64,000 nt of DNA from Oceaniglobus trochenteri (GTDB taxonomy: Bacteria; Pseudomonadota; Alphaproteobacteria; Rhodobacterales; Rhodobacteraceae), in the NCBI RefSeq assembly GCF_020529025.1, contig NZ_JACNMM010000002.1, forward strand, positions 434,001-498,000, read 5' to 3'. Below the pieces are notes generated by a model. The model saw only the letters and a program-made list of their open reading frames with translations, ran no database searches and had not been told where the DNA came from. Made by a program: the position numbers and the translations under genes. Below, one piece after another: positions 9,376 to 17,390 of the stretch. The stretch's first letter is position 1; the number at the start of each line of letters is the position of its first letter.

Positions 9376-10005
9376 TCACGCGGCCAGAAGCAGTTTCCCG
9401 TCACCGAAGGCGCGCCGATACCACAGCGCCGAGATCTCCGCCGACAGCCGCGCCCTGCCCAACAGATTGGCCCGCACCTCGGGGCGGAAGGCCCAGCGTC
9501 CGGCACAGATGGCCGCGCGCCCCTGCCCCTGCTGGCCCAGGACCCGGGGCGACCAGCCAAGGCGCGCATAGACCCGCAGCATCCGCGCATCGAAGACGCC
9601 CAGGGCATGGGTCAGGCCCAGGTTCAGCCCCACTTCGACCCCGCCCAGCATCAGCGCCGCCGATACGCGGGGCGCGGCACCCGGCGCCAGGCAGAACCGG
9701 GTGCATTCCCATATTCCGGGGTCGCGCAGCCGTTCCCCCGGCGCTAGATGCGCGAAATGTTCGCCCAGCATCGTGCGCCCCATCGTCGGCATGTAGCGCA
9801 GAGACCCGCCATGGGTGCCGTCGGCACGCTCCCAGATCACGTAAAGCGGGTTGAGCGCATCGTACTGATCCCGCTCGTGCCCCCGGGCATCAAGGACGAT
9901 GTCCCATTTCAGCCGGGCATGGAACTGTGCGGCGCGATCGGCAAACATGCTGTCGCGCAGAAGGGGATAGCGGTGCAGGGCATTGCCGAACAGGTATCGG
10001 ATCAT
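9376..10005 (-). CDS. luxI: acyl-homoserine-lactone synthase, LuxI family
   Basis: 209 residues. It makes an N-acyl-homoserine lactone from S-adenosylmethionine and acyl-ACP. All the conserved LuxI residues are visible: R24, F28, W34, D46, D49, R70, E100 and R103. A strong ribosome site (GGAGGAAA) precedes ATG 10005. The gene lies 98 bases behind luxR on the same strand, so synthase and receptor are probably in one transcript. The acyl chain specificity cannot be read from sequence. Confidence 0.93.
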   Translation of the reverse strand: MIRYLFGNALHRYPLLRDSMFADRAAQFHARLKWDIVLDARGHERDQYDALNPLYVIWERADGTHGGSLRYMPTMGRTMLGEHFAHLAPGERLRDPGIWECTRFCLAPGAAPRVSAALMLGGVEVGLNLGLTHALGVFDARMLRVYARLGWSPRVLGQQGQGRAAICAGRWAFRPEVRANLLGRARLSAEISALWYRRAFGDGKLLLAA

Positions 10006-10103
10006 CAGTCTTTCCTCCGCAGATGGTGCGGGGAAAGGGATGGACGCTGTCAGGTTAAGGGCGCCTTGGGGCAGCGCACGGTGGTTGGCGCCTTGTCAGC
10101 CGG

Positions 10104-10817
10104 TCAGACGACAAGAAGACCGCAAGACAGCGCCCGGGCCACGGCATGGGTGGTGTTGGTCGCCCCCAGCTTGAAGCGCGCGCTCTCGATATAGACGCGC
10201 AGGGTGTGTTCCGAGATGGCCAGGGTATCGGCGGCCTGGGCGCGGTTCAGGCCGGTGGCCAGCAGCGTCAGCGCGTCGATCTCGCGCGGGGAAAGCTTCT
10301 GGGTGGGTTTCTGATCGCTGCCCCGTTCAATCTCCAGCGCCTTGAGGTTGATGAAATGCGCCATGAGGATCAGGTCGGCCAGATGCGCATCGCGGTAGGT
10401 TTTCCACTGGGCGTCGGTGGCGCGGTGATTGATGGTGAACAGCGCGAATTGCCCGCTTGGCCCGCGCACCGGCACGGAATAGCCCTGGTTTCCGATCCCG
10501 CTTTCCGCCGCCTCGCCCAGAAACTGGCGCGTGGCCCTTGGGGTCCAGTCCAGTTTCTTCCAGTCAACCGGGTGAAAACGGCGATAGCACCCCTGCACCA
10601 CCGGATCGAGCCGGGCGTAATCCTGCGCGATATAGCGTTCGACCCAGCGCCGATCATAGGTGAGGGCGGCATATTGTTCGCCGGTGGAATTGACCGAATG
10701 ATAGACCAGATGTTCGACCTCGAACCTTTCACGCAGGTCGAAGATCGCTTCGTTCAACTGGTCAAGCGTCGTCACCGCGTCCAATCGATCGATGAACCAT
10801 TCGCGTTTGGGCCGCAT
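10104..10817 (-). CDS. luxR: LuxR-family quorum-sensing transcriptional regulator
   Basis: 237 residues with an N-terminal autoinducer-binding domain (about 20-165) and a C-terminal LuxR/FixJ helix-turn-helix (about 175-235, L-S-P-R-E-I-D-A-L). Ligand-pocket residues match TraR/LuxR: W58, Y62, D71, P72, W86 and G112. Its start lies inside the preceding small ORF (56-base overlap), implying coupled translation. No lux-box palindrome was recognised near luxI or upstream of the operon. Confidence 0.92.
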   Translation of the reverse strand: MRPKREWFIDRLDAVTTLDQLNEAIFDLRERFEVEHLVYHSVNSTGEQYAALTYDRRWVERYIAQDYARLDPVVQGCYRRFHPVDWKKLDWTPRATRQFLGEAAESGIGNQGYSVPVRGPSGQFALFTINHRATDAQWKTYRDAHLADLILMAHFINLKALEIERGSDQKPTQKLSPREIDALTLLATGLNRAQAADTLAISEHTLRVYIESARFKLGATNTTHAVARALSCGLLVV

Positions 10818-10977
10818 TCACACCAATCAGGGCCGCAGCCCGCAGTTCATTCGACGCAATCTCGCGGGCGGCAACCGCCGCCGTCTGTTCAAGCTGAACA
10901 GCCAGGGCCGCTAGATCATTTCTGGCGGCAAACTGTGAAAGGTCAGCCAGAACGTCGAGTATCCAGTCGTTTGCCAT
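10762..10977 (-). CDS. small conserved protein upstream of luxR
   Basis: 71 residues from ATG 10977 (a TTG at 11007 would add 10). It begins M-A-N-D-W-I-L-D-V-L-A-D-L and is predicted mostly helical, without membrane segments or known motifs. From memory, similar short proteins beginning M-A-N-D-W sit in front of luxR in other Rhodobacterales. A GGGGA-type ribosome site precedes 10977. It overlaps luxR by 56 bases in another frame, so it is probably the first gene of the luxR-luxI transcript. Function unknown. Confidence 0.7.
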   Translation of the reverse strand: MANDWILDVLADLSQFAARNDLAALAVQLEQTAAVAAREIASNELRAAALIGVNAAQTRMVHRSIGRGDDA

Positions 10978-10999
10978 CTCTGACTCTTCCCCCGATGTG

Positions 11000-11014
11000 T
11001 TAACCAAGTGTTAA
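11000..11014 (-). promoter_or_regulatory. CtrA-type site (TTAA-N7-TTAA) before the quorum-sensing operon
   Basis: In the sense of the operon the sequence reads TTAACACTTGGTTAAC, a full TTAA-N7-TTAA(C) match to the alphaproteobacterial CtrA consensus. It lies 23-37 bases before the ATG of the small ORF. A CtrA link to quorum sensing is known in Rhodobacterales; binding here is inferred. Confidence 0.6.
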
Positions 11015-11106
11015 TACAACCCTAGCATGTGCAAGCCTTCGCCGGAAATTCACGAAATTCAACTCCCCAGAAATGGTGAGGCGGCGATTCTCAGCCCCCT
11101 GAAATG

Positions 11107-11128
11107 AAAAGGCCCCCTTGCGGGGGCC
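11107..11128 (-). terminator. Rho-independent terminator of ccr
   Basis: Perfect 7-bp stem GGCCCCC/GGGGGCC (11111-11117 with 11122-11128), 4-base loop, followed on the minus strand by TTTT (11110-11107). It stands 60 bases after the ccr stop. Confidence 0.85.
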
Positions 11129-11187
11129 AGATGATTCGCCTGAACAATGTCTCCCCTTGGGCGCCACTGTCCCGGCATTCGAAACGA

Positions 11188-12480
11188 TCAAGCCTGCCGG
11201 GCCGACTCGACCGTGTCCTCGAAGGTGCGCAGGCCCGTGTGCGGGGCCTGAACCAGCACGGCCATGTTGCCCGGCTTATGTTCGTTTCGGCGCATCTTGA
11301 CGTGGGCCGCCGGAATCTGGCTCCAGGTGAACACCTCGGACATGCATGGGTCTAGCCGTCTTTCGATCATCAGCTTGTTGGCCGAGGCGGCCTGTTTCAG
11401 ATGCGCGAAATGGCTGCCCTGCACCCGCTTCTGGTGCATCCAGAGATAGCGCGCATCCAGCGTCAGGTTGTACCCCGTCGTGCCGGCGCAGATCACCACC
11501 ATCCCCCCCTTCTTGCAGACGAAGGTGGACACCGGGAAGGTCGCCTCGCCCGGGTGTTCGAACACCATGTCGACGTTCACGCCCTTGCCGGTGATGTCCC
11601 AGATGGCCTTGCCGAACTTGCGCACCTCGGAAAACCACTTCTGATAGTCTTCGGTGTTGACCGTGGGCATCTGCCCCCAGCAATCGAAATCCTTACGGTT
11701 CAGAACACCCTTCGCCCCCAGCGACATGACGAAATCGCGCTTGTCCTCGTCGGAGATCACGCCGATGGCATTGGCCCCGGCGGTGTTGATCAACTGGATC
11801 GCATATGACCCAAGCCCCCCCGAGGCCCCCCAGACCAGCACGTTCTGCCCCGGCTTCAATTCGTGCGGGTGATGGCCGAACAACATCCGATAGGCGGTAG
11901 CCAGCGTCAGGGTATAGCAGGCCGATTCCTCCCAGGTCAGATGGCGCGGGCGCGGCATCAGCTGTTGCGCCTGAACGGTGGTGAACTGGGCAAAGCTGCC
12001 GTCGGGGGTTTCATAGCCCCAGATCCGCTGGCTGGGCGAAAACATCGGATCGCCGCCGTTGCATTCTTCGTCCTCGCCGTCGTCCTGGTTGCAGTGGATG
12101 ACCACCTCGTCCCCCACCTTCCAGCGCGTGACCTTGTCGCCCACGGCCCAGACGATCCCCGCCGCGTCGGACCCGGCGATGTGATAGGGCGCGCCATGCA
12201 CATCGAAGGGTGAAATCGGGATCCCAAGCCCGGCCCAGACGCCGTTGTAGTTCACCCCCGCCGCCATGACCATCACGCAGACTTCCTGGCTGTCGGGCTT
12301 TTTCACGTCCACCACTTCCAGTTGGAAGGACTGGTCCGGCTCGCCGTGACGTTCGCGGCGGATGGCCCAGGCGTGCATCCTTGCGGGCAGATGGCCCATC
12401 GGGGGTATCTCCCCCAGGTCGTAAAGATCCTTGATCTCGGCATCATAGGACAAGGGCGTGGTCTTGGTATCCAGTGCCAT
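11188..12480 (-). CDS. ccr: crotonyl-CoA carboxylase/reductase
   Basis: 430 residues. It reductively carboxylates crotonyl-CoA to (2S)-ethylmalonyl-CoA with NADPH and CO2, the key step of the ethylmalonyl-CoA pathway for acetyl-CoA assimilation. It belongs to the medium-chain dehydrogenase/reductase family: a catalytic N-terminal domain with G-V-N-Y-N-G-V-W, a Rossmann segment V-W-G-A-S-G-G-L-G-S (around residue 220) and the H-F-A-H segment near 365 in the CO2-binding region of characterised enzymes. The ATG at 12480 has a GGAGGTGG site; the adjacent GTG 12483 is unlikely. A terminator follows, and ecm lies divergently beyond plsB. Confidence 0.95.
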   Translation of the reverse strand: MALDTKTTPLSYDAEIKDLYDLGEIPPMGHLPARMHAWAIRRERHGEPDQSFQLEVVDVKKPDSQEVCVMVMAAGVNYNGVWAGLGIPISPFDVHGAPYHIAGSDAAGIVWAVGDKVTRWKVGDEVVIHCNQDDGEDEECNGGDPMFSPSQRIWGYETPDGSFAQFTTVQAQQLMPRPRHLTWEESACYTLTLATAYRMLFGHHPHELKPGQNVLVWGASGGLGSYAIQLINTAGANAIGVISDEDKRDFVMSLGAKGVLNRKDFDCWGQMPTVNTEDYQKWFSEVRKFGKAIWDITGKGVNVDMVFEHPGEATFPVSTFVCKKGGMVVICAGTTGYNLTLDARYLWMHQKRVQGSHFAHLKQAASANKLMIERRLDPCMSEVFTWSQIPAAHVKMRRNEHKPGNMAVLVQAPHTGLRTFEDTVESARQA

Positions 12481-12553
12481 CACGGGCCACCTCCGGGGTT
12501 GTCACGCCGCAGCGCAGAATCAAACGGCTTATGCGTGAGATAGCCGCCATCCG

Positions 12554-12592
12554 GTAATTTTGCAACCCAAACAGAGTATCCTGAGTAATTTT
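12554..12592 (-). promoter_or_regulatory. ccr promoter region with two GTAATTTT motifs
   Basis: Two copies of GTAATTTT on the plus strand (12554-12561 and 12585-12592), 31 bases apart, lie 74-112 bases before the ccr ATG; the second overlaps the plsB stop. In ccr sense, TTGCAA (12564-12559) and TATCTC with a 17-base spacer could be -35 and -10 elements, which would place the first motif inside the promoter. The same octamer occurs twice before ecm. Confidence 0.45.
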
Positions 12593-13967
12593 ATGTCGCA
12601 GCGTCACGCGCCGTGATGGGGTCGTCGGCCAGATGATGGGCAATCGAGTTGGCATAGAAGGCGACAAGTTCGGCGTGATCGGGCCTGATCGATATGCCCT
12701 CGGGGCCCTCGGTGATCATCTCGCGCAGCCGCAGCAGGGTCAGCGGCGCGGTGCCCTGCTCCTGCGGGCACATCACGCCACTTGCGGCCATCCGGGCGCG
12801 CAGGTCGGCGACCCGCGCCACCAGTTCGGCTTCGCCAAGGGGGCCATCGGCCTGCACCAGCGCAAGGCAGTACAGCGGCACGGGGGGCACCGGCACCGCC
12901 CCGCGCAGCCGATCCATGAGCGTGCCGGCCACCGTTTCGATCCGCCCCGGCCCCATCGGCACCGATGACAGCGCCAGCGGCGCACCGAAGGCCACCGCCG
13001 CGACGCCGAACCGCCGGGCCTTGCCGGTGATCCGGCGCAGCGTCCATTGCAGGACAAAGACAGCATTGCTGACGATCGAGCCGCGAAAGCGCCGCTCGCT
13101 GGCTTTCTGCGATGCCGCACGCACCAGGATGCGATCTTCCAGCACCTGATCATAGTTCAGCGCCACCGGCACGAAGACCACGTCGCGCCCCGTGTTCTGC
13201 CCCTCGACGATATAGCTCAGCAGCCCCATCCGTGCCGTGCCCACGGCTCCGGTCAGTGACAGGCGCCCCTCGGGGAACATGGCCTGGGTCACCCCCGCCG
13301 CCGTCGCCATCTGGACATAGCGCGCCAGCACCCGACGATAGAGCGCATTGCGGGACCGCCGCCTTATGAAGAACGCCCCCATCGCCCGGATCAGCGCCGA
13401 CAGCGGCCAGACCCGCGCCCATTCCCCCACCGCATAGGACAGCGCCGAGCGGTTGCCCGCCAGCCAGGTGACCAGCACGTAATCCATGTTGCTGCGATGG
13501 TTCATCACGAAAACGATGGTCGAGTCGGGGTCGATGCCGCGCAGCAAATCCTCGCGCTCGGCCTGCACCTGCACCCGGAACAACGAGGTGGACAACCAGC
13601 GGGCCGCCCGGATGGCAAAGCCGAAGTAGGCCGAGGCACTGAACGACGGCACGATCTCGCGCGCGTATTTCTGGGCCAGGGCAAAGGCCGCATCCTCGCG
13701 CAGGCCGGTTTCGCGGGCGTGATCGGCCACCGCCTGTGTCACCTCGGGGTCATAGCTCAGCCGCAGGATCGTGTCGTGACGGCGCGCCAGCTTGAATGGC
13801 TGGATCGGAACCTGCAGACGCTGGTTCAGCCGGGCAACGGCCCGCTCCATCCGGCCCCGGAAGAACCAGCGCACCGTGGGGTTGATGAAATGGGTGGCAA
13901 AGGTGACCGCCGCGAAAAGCAGGATCAACAGCAGCAGCCACAGCGGGAGTTCGACCGGTCTGAACAT
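12591..13967 (-). CDS. plsB: glycerol-3-phosphate 1-O-acyltransferase, PlsB-like
   Basis: 458 residues, with one N-terminal membrane helix (about 7-25). The four acyltransferase motifs are present in order: N-H-R-S-N-M-D-Y (about 155-162), G-A-F-F-I-R-R-R, F-P-E-G-R-L-S-L-T-G and V-P-V-A-L-N-Y. These match PlsB-type enzymes that make lysophosphatidate in the inner membrane, although the protein is shorter than the ~800-residue E. coli PlsB. Lies between ccr and the divergent ecm; no direct pathway link to them is evident. Confidence 0.82.
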   Translation of the reverse strand: MFRPVELPLWLLLLILLFAAVTFATHFINPTVRWFFRGRMERAVARLNQRLQVPIQPFKLARRHDTILRLSYDPEVTQAVADHARETGLREDAAFALAQKYAREIVPSFSASAYFGFAIRAARWLSTSLFRVQVQAEREDLLRGIDPDSTIVFVMNHRSNMDYVLVTWLAGNRSALSYAVGEWARVWPLSALIRAMGAFFIRRRSRNALYRRVLARYVQMATAAGVTQAMFPEGRLSLTGAVGTARMGLLSYIVEGQNTGRDVVFVPVALNYDQVLEDRILVRAASQKASERRFRGSIVSNAVFVLQWTLRRITGKARRFGVAAVAFGAPLALSSVPMGPGRIETVAGTLMDRLRGAVPVPPVPLYCLALVQADGPLGEAELVARVADLRARMAASGVMCPQEQGTAPLTLLRLREMITEGPEGISIRPDHAELVAFYANSIAHHLADDPITARDAAT

Positions 13968-14071
13968 GGCGTGAAACTGGCAGGTTCGCGCGCATGCGTA
14001 AATCTCAATCCCTCGTGCACGGACGTCGGGGAATACGAACCGTGCCGCAGCGCAGCGGTTGACGCGCTCAC

Positions 14072-14110
14072 AAAATTACGCCTATCAATCCAATATGGTA
14101 ATTTTATTAC
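14072..14110 (+). promoter_or_regulatory. ecm promoter region with AAAATTAC and palindrome GTAATTTTATTAC
   Basis: AAAATTAC (14072-14079) and the 13-bp palindrome GTAAT-TTT-ATTAC (14098-14110) lie 14-52 bases before the ecm ATG. TTGACG at 14060 and TATCAA 18 bases later are a plausible sigma-70 promoter that would contain the first copy in its spacer. The octamer is shared with the ccr promoter region. Confidence 0.45.
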
Positions 14111-14123
14111 GCACGAGGCTGAC

Positions 14124-16091
14124 ATGACCGACGCCCCCACCCGCGACGCGCCCTGGTTGTTTCGCACCTATGCCGGCCATTCGACAGCGCGGGCCTCGAA
14201 CACGCTTTACCGTGGAAATCTGGCCAAGGGGCAGACCGGCCTCTCGGTCGCCTTCGATCTGCCCACCCAGACAGGATACGACAGCGACCACGTTCTTGCC
14301 CGCGGCGAGGTCGGGAAGGTCGGCGTTCCGGTCGCGCACCTGGGCGACATGCGGGCACTCTTTGCCGATATCCCGCTGGACCTGATGAACACCTCGATGA
14401 CGATCAACGCCACCGCGCCCTGGCTTCTTGCGCTCTACATCGCCGTGGCCGAGGAACAGGGCGCCGAGATCGCAGCTCTGCAAGGCACGGTCCAGAACGA
14501 CATCATCAAGGAATACCTGTCGCGCGGCACCTACATCACCGCCCCCGAACCCAGCCTGCGGATGATTACCGACGTGGCCGCCTACACCCGAGAACATCTG
14601 CCCCGGTGGAACCCGATGAACGTCTGTTCCTACCACCTGCAAGAGGCCGGGGCGACACCCGAGCAGGAACTGGCCTTTGCCCTGGCCACCGCCACAGCCG
14701 TTCTCGACGATCTGCGCAGCAAGGTGGCGCCCGAGCACTTTCCCGACATGGTGGGGCGCATTTCGTTCTTCGTGAATGCCGGCATCCGCTTTGTCACCGA
14801 GCTGTGCAAGATGCGCGCCTTTGCCGAGCTCTGGGATGAGATCTGCCTTCAACGCTATGGCGTGACCGATGCGCGCTATCGCCGTTTCCGCTATGGGGTT
14901 CAGGTGAATTCGCTGGGGCTGACCGAACAGCAGCCGGAAAACAACGTCTATCGCATTCTCATCGAAATGCTGGCCGTCACCCTGTCGAAGAACGCCCGCG
15001 CCCGCGCCGTGCAATTGCCCGCCTGGAACGAGGCTCTCGGCCTGCCCCGCCCCTGGGATCAGCAATGGAGCCTGCGGATGCAGCAGATCCTGGCCTATGA
15101 AACCGATCTTCTGGAATACGGCGACCTGTTCGATGGCAACCCGGCGATCGCCGCCCGGGTCGAAACGCTGAAATCCGGTGCGCGGGATGAACTGGCGCTG
15201 ATCGACGGCATGGGCGGCGCGGTGAAGGCCATCGAATACATGAAGTCACGCCTTGTCGACAGCAACGGCACAAGGCTTGCAGGCATCGAAAGCGGAGAGA
15301 CTCCGGTTGTCGGCGTCAACCGGTTCACCACCGGCGAAGCATCGCCCCTGATTGCGGGCGACGATGCGGTGATGGCCGCCGACAAGGGCGCCGAGGCCGA
15401 CCAGATCGCCCGCCTGCAGGCCTGGCGCGCCGCCCGCGATGAGAAAGCGGCGCAAGCCGCGCTCGAAGAGCTGCGCGCCGCCGCCGCCTCGGGGGCGAAC
15501 ATCATGCCCCCCAGCATCCGCGCGGCCCGGGCCGGCGCAACAACCGGCGAATGGGGCGACATGATCCGCGCCGCCTTTGGCCAATATCGCGGGCCGACCG
15601 GCGTGTCGCGCAATCCGTCGAACCGGGTCGAGGGCTTGGACAGGTTGCGCGCCGAGGTCGATGCCGTTTCGGCCAGGCTGGGGCGGCGCCTTTCCCTGCT
15701 GGTGGCCAAGCCGGGGTTGGACGGCCATTCCAACGGCGCCGAACAGATCGCCGCCCGCGCCCGCGATTGCGGCATGGCGACGACCTACGACGGCATCCGC
15801 CTTACGCCCGGCGACATTCTGGCCTCGGTGATCGAAAATCGGCCCCATGTCATAGGCCTGTCGATCCTGTCGGGAAGCCATATTCAACTTGTCCGGGAAT
15901 TGATCGGCCAATTGCGCGCAGAAGGATACGAGAGCATTCCCGTGATCGTTGGCGGCATTATCCCCGAATCGGACGCTGCAGAATTGCACGCAATGGGCGT
16001 TGCGCAAATCTATACGCCAAAGGATTTTCGTTTGAACGATATCATGGGCCAGATCATCGCCCTGGCCGAATGCCGCATTGCGGCTGCCTAG
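14124..16091 (+). CDS. ecm: ethylmalonyl-CoA mutase (B12-dependent)
   Basis: 655 residues. It rearranges (2R)-ethylmalonyl-CoA to (2S)-methylsuccinyl-CoA in the ethylmalonyl-CoA pathway. The methylmalonyl-CoA mutase-type barrel covers about residues 1-500, and a B12-binding domain follows with D533-x-H535-x-x-G538 (His ligand to cobalt) and a later G-G-I-I-P segment. The single-chain length and the S-N-G-A-E sequence after the His are typical of Ecm rather than methylmalonyl-CoA mutase. The frame stays open far upstream into plsB, but ATG 14124 agrees with the usual family start. Divergent from plsB and ccr. Confidence 0.94.
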   Translation: MTDAPTRDAPWLFRTYAGHSTARASNTLYRGNLAKGQTGLSVAFDLPTQTGYDSDHVLARGEVGKVGVPVAHLGDMRALFADIPLDLMNTSMTINATAPWLLALYIAVAEEQGAEIAALQGTVQNDIIKEYLSRGTYITAPEPSLRMITDVAAYTREHLPRWNPMNVCSYHLQEAGATPEQELAFALATATAVLDDLRSKVAPEHFPDMVGRISFFVNAGIRFVTELCKMRAFAELWDEICLQRYGVTDARYRRFRYGVQVNSLGLTEQQPENNVYRILIEMLAVTLSKNARARAVQLPAWNEALGLPRPWDQQWSLRMQQILAYETDLLEYGDLFDGNPAIAARVETLKSGARDELALIDGMGGAVKAIEYMKSRLVDSNGTRLAGIESGETPVVGVNRFTTGEASPLIAGDDAVMAADKGAEADQIARLQAWRAARDEKAAQAALEELRAAAASGANIMPPSIRAARAGATTGEWGDMIRAAFGQYRGPTGVSRNPSNRVEGLDRLRAEVDAVSARLGRRLSLLVAKPGLDGHSNGAEQIAARARDCGMATTYDGIRLTPGDILASVIENRPHVIGLSILSGSHIQLVRELIGQLRAEGYESIPVIVGGIIPESDAAELHAMGVAQIYTPKDFRLNDIMGQIIALAECRIAAA

Positions 16092-16234
16092 GTGGCAGGT
16101 TCGCCACTTGCGCGCCGTTCTCCGCCTATCGTTTCAGATTTGGCCAATTTATTCTTGCCAATCAGGGTTCAATGTAAAACAACAACCACGGAACGGCGCT
16201 CATTGTACGGGCGTATTGAACGATTGGAACAGTT

Positions 16235-16549
16235 ATGGAACTTGATAAACTCTCCCGTGCGGAGTTGCTGAAGTTGCGTGCCGAAGTGGAGAACGCTATC
16301 GATACTCTTGACAGCCGCCGCAAAGCCGAAGCCCGCGCCGCCGCAGAAGCCACCGCGAAACAGCACGGATACTCGCTGGACGAACTTCTGGGCAACGAGA
16401 AGAAAAGCCGCAAGGCCGGTCAGAAGAACCCGCCGAAGTATCGCAATCCGGCAGACCCGGTCCAGACCTGGACAGGCCGCGGCCGCCAGCCCGCATGGAT
16501 CAAGGAAGCGCTGGCCGCTGGCAAGCCACTGGAAGACTTCGAGATCTGA
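16235..16549 (+). CDS. H-NS family nucleoid protein (HvrA-like)
   Basis: 104 residues: an N-terminal helical oligomerisation region (about 1-50, L-D-K-L-S-R-A-E-L-L-K-L) and a C-terminal DNA-binding domain with the signature T-W-T-G-R-G-R-x-P (about 82-90). Related proteins (HvrA/Spb) in Rhodobacter bind A+T-rich curved promoter DNA and modulate photosynthesis and energy genes. The upstream 140 bases are comparatively A+T-rich. Followed by a strong hairpin at 16558. Confidence 0.88.
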   Translation: MELDKLSRAELLKLRAEVENAIDTLDSRRKAEARAAAEATAKQHGYSLDELLGNEKKSRKAGQKNPPKYRNPADPVQTWTGRGRQPAWIKEALAAGKPLEDFEI

Positions 16550-16557
16550 GAACATGG

Positions 16558-16593
16558 TCTGGCGCCGGCAGGGCCACCCCTGCCGGCGCCAGA
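16558..16593 (+). terminator. strong stem-loop after the H-NS-like gene
   Basis: A perfect 16-bp inverted repeat (16558-16573 with 16578-16593, core CTGGCGCCGGCAGGG) with a 4-base loop begins 9 bases after the stop. No T-run follows, but the stem stability suggests a terminator or mRNA 3' end. Confidence 0.7.
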
Positions 16594-16949
16594 TCCGACC
16601 CTGATTGGTTGGATCAATTGCCAATCTGCCCCTGGGTCAGGCCGGATTGCGCGACATTGGGAATTGGCAAAGCTGCATTCCGCGAATGGCCATTACCCCG
16701 CGTCAAATAATATGCGATGCGCCCGGAAAATCACCAATTGAAATATCTTAATAACAGAATTTGCAACCGCACGTTGCCTTGACAATATTCGCCCGCGGCA
16801 AGGTTGAAATGACAGATTGCGGACCAATCCTTGTCCGCGAATGATGAAAGGCAGTCGCCCTGCCTCCGGCCCATTCCCGCCATCATTGACGAACAGCCCA
16901 CCGGTTGCGATCCTGCTGGCACTCCCTCGGAAGCCACCGGAGCCGTCCC
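16594..16949 (+). other. intergenic region, no gene seen
   Basis: 356 bases with an unusually A+T-rich centre (about 16700-16800). It holds small inverted repeats such as TTGCCAA near 16619 with TTGGCAA near 16665, and a TTGACA at about 16779 without a convincing -10. I see no coding ORF. It may be a target for the adjacent H-NS-like protein, which is only a guess. Confidence 0.4.
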
Positions 16950-17390
16950 ATGCGCCTTATCGCCGCTGCCCTGCTTTCCCTGACACTTGCCCTGCCCGCA
17001 TCGGCCCAACAGGGTTGGGGCAACCTTGACCAGATGCTGCTGAACGCCCTGGCGCCCGGCGAACCGCTGGCCGGGTCCTACTGGCTTCCTGACAGTGTTG
17101 ATCCCGAAGCGGCCACGACGGCCCTTGGCGTCGTCTATCCGGTCATCGTCGGCTCGGCCGGCAGCACCGGCATTTCCGTGGGCGTTTTCAACCGGTCCGG
17201 TTCGGGCTGGGGGATGACAACATCGGTTCCGGGCCTGTTCGGCCTTGACCCGCGCGAACATGTCATCCTGCCCGACCGGATCGAGGTGACAACCACCATG
17301 CAGGGCCCGGGCGAGCCGCGCTGCTGCCCCACCCTGCCCGTCCGCTGGATCATTGATCGGGCAAGCGGGGCGGTTCAGCGTCTGAACTGA
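16950..17390 (+). CDS. secreted protein of unknown function
   Basis: 146 residues from ATG 16950, which begins a typical signal peptide (M-R-L-I-A-A-A-L-L-S-L, cleavage after A-S-A near residue 19). The mature part is small, neutral and without motifs I recognise; a C-C pair sits near residue 130. The reading upstream of 16950 lacks signal character, so this start is preferred. Its 3' end overlaps the convergent creD by 41 bases. Confidence 0.65.
   Translation: MRLIAAALLSLTLALPASAQQGWGNLDQMLLNALAPGEPLAGSYWLPDSVDPEAATTALGVVYPVIVGSAGSTGISVGVFNRSGSGWGMTTSVPGLFGLDPREHVILPDRIEVTTTMQGPGEPRCCPTLPVRWIIDRASGAVQRLN

Noticed and set aside
10006-10103. lux box between luxR and luxI
   Set aside because: Only a direct GGCGCCTT repeat is present; no 18-20 bp dyad of the lux-box type was found.
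13497-14123. Upstream extension of the ecm reading frame
   Set aside because: It lies antisense to plsB and continues only because stop codons are rare; the known Ecm N-terminus begins at 14124.
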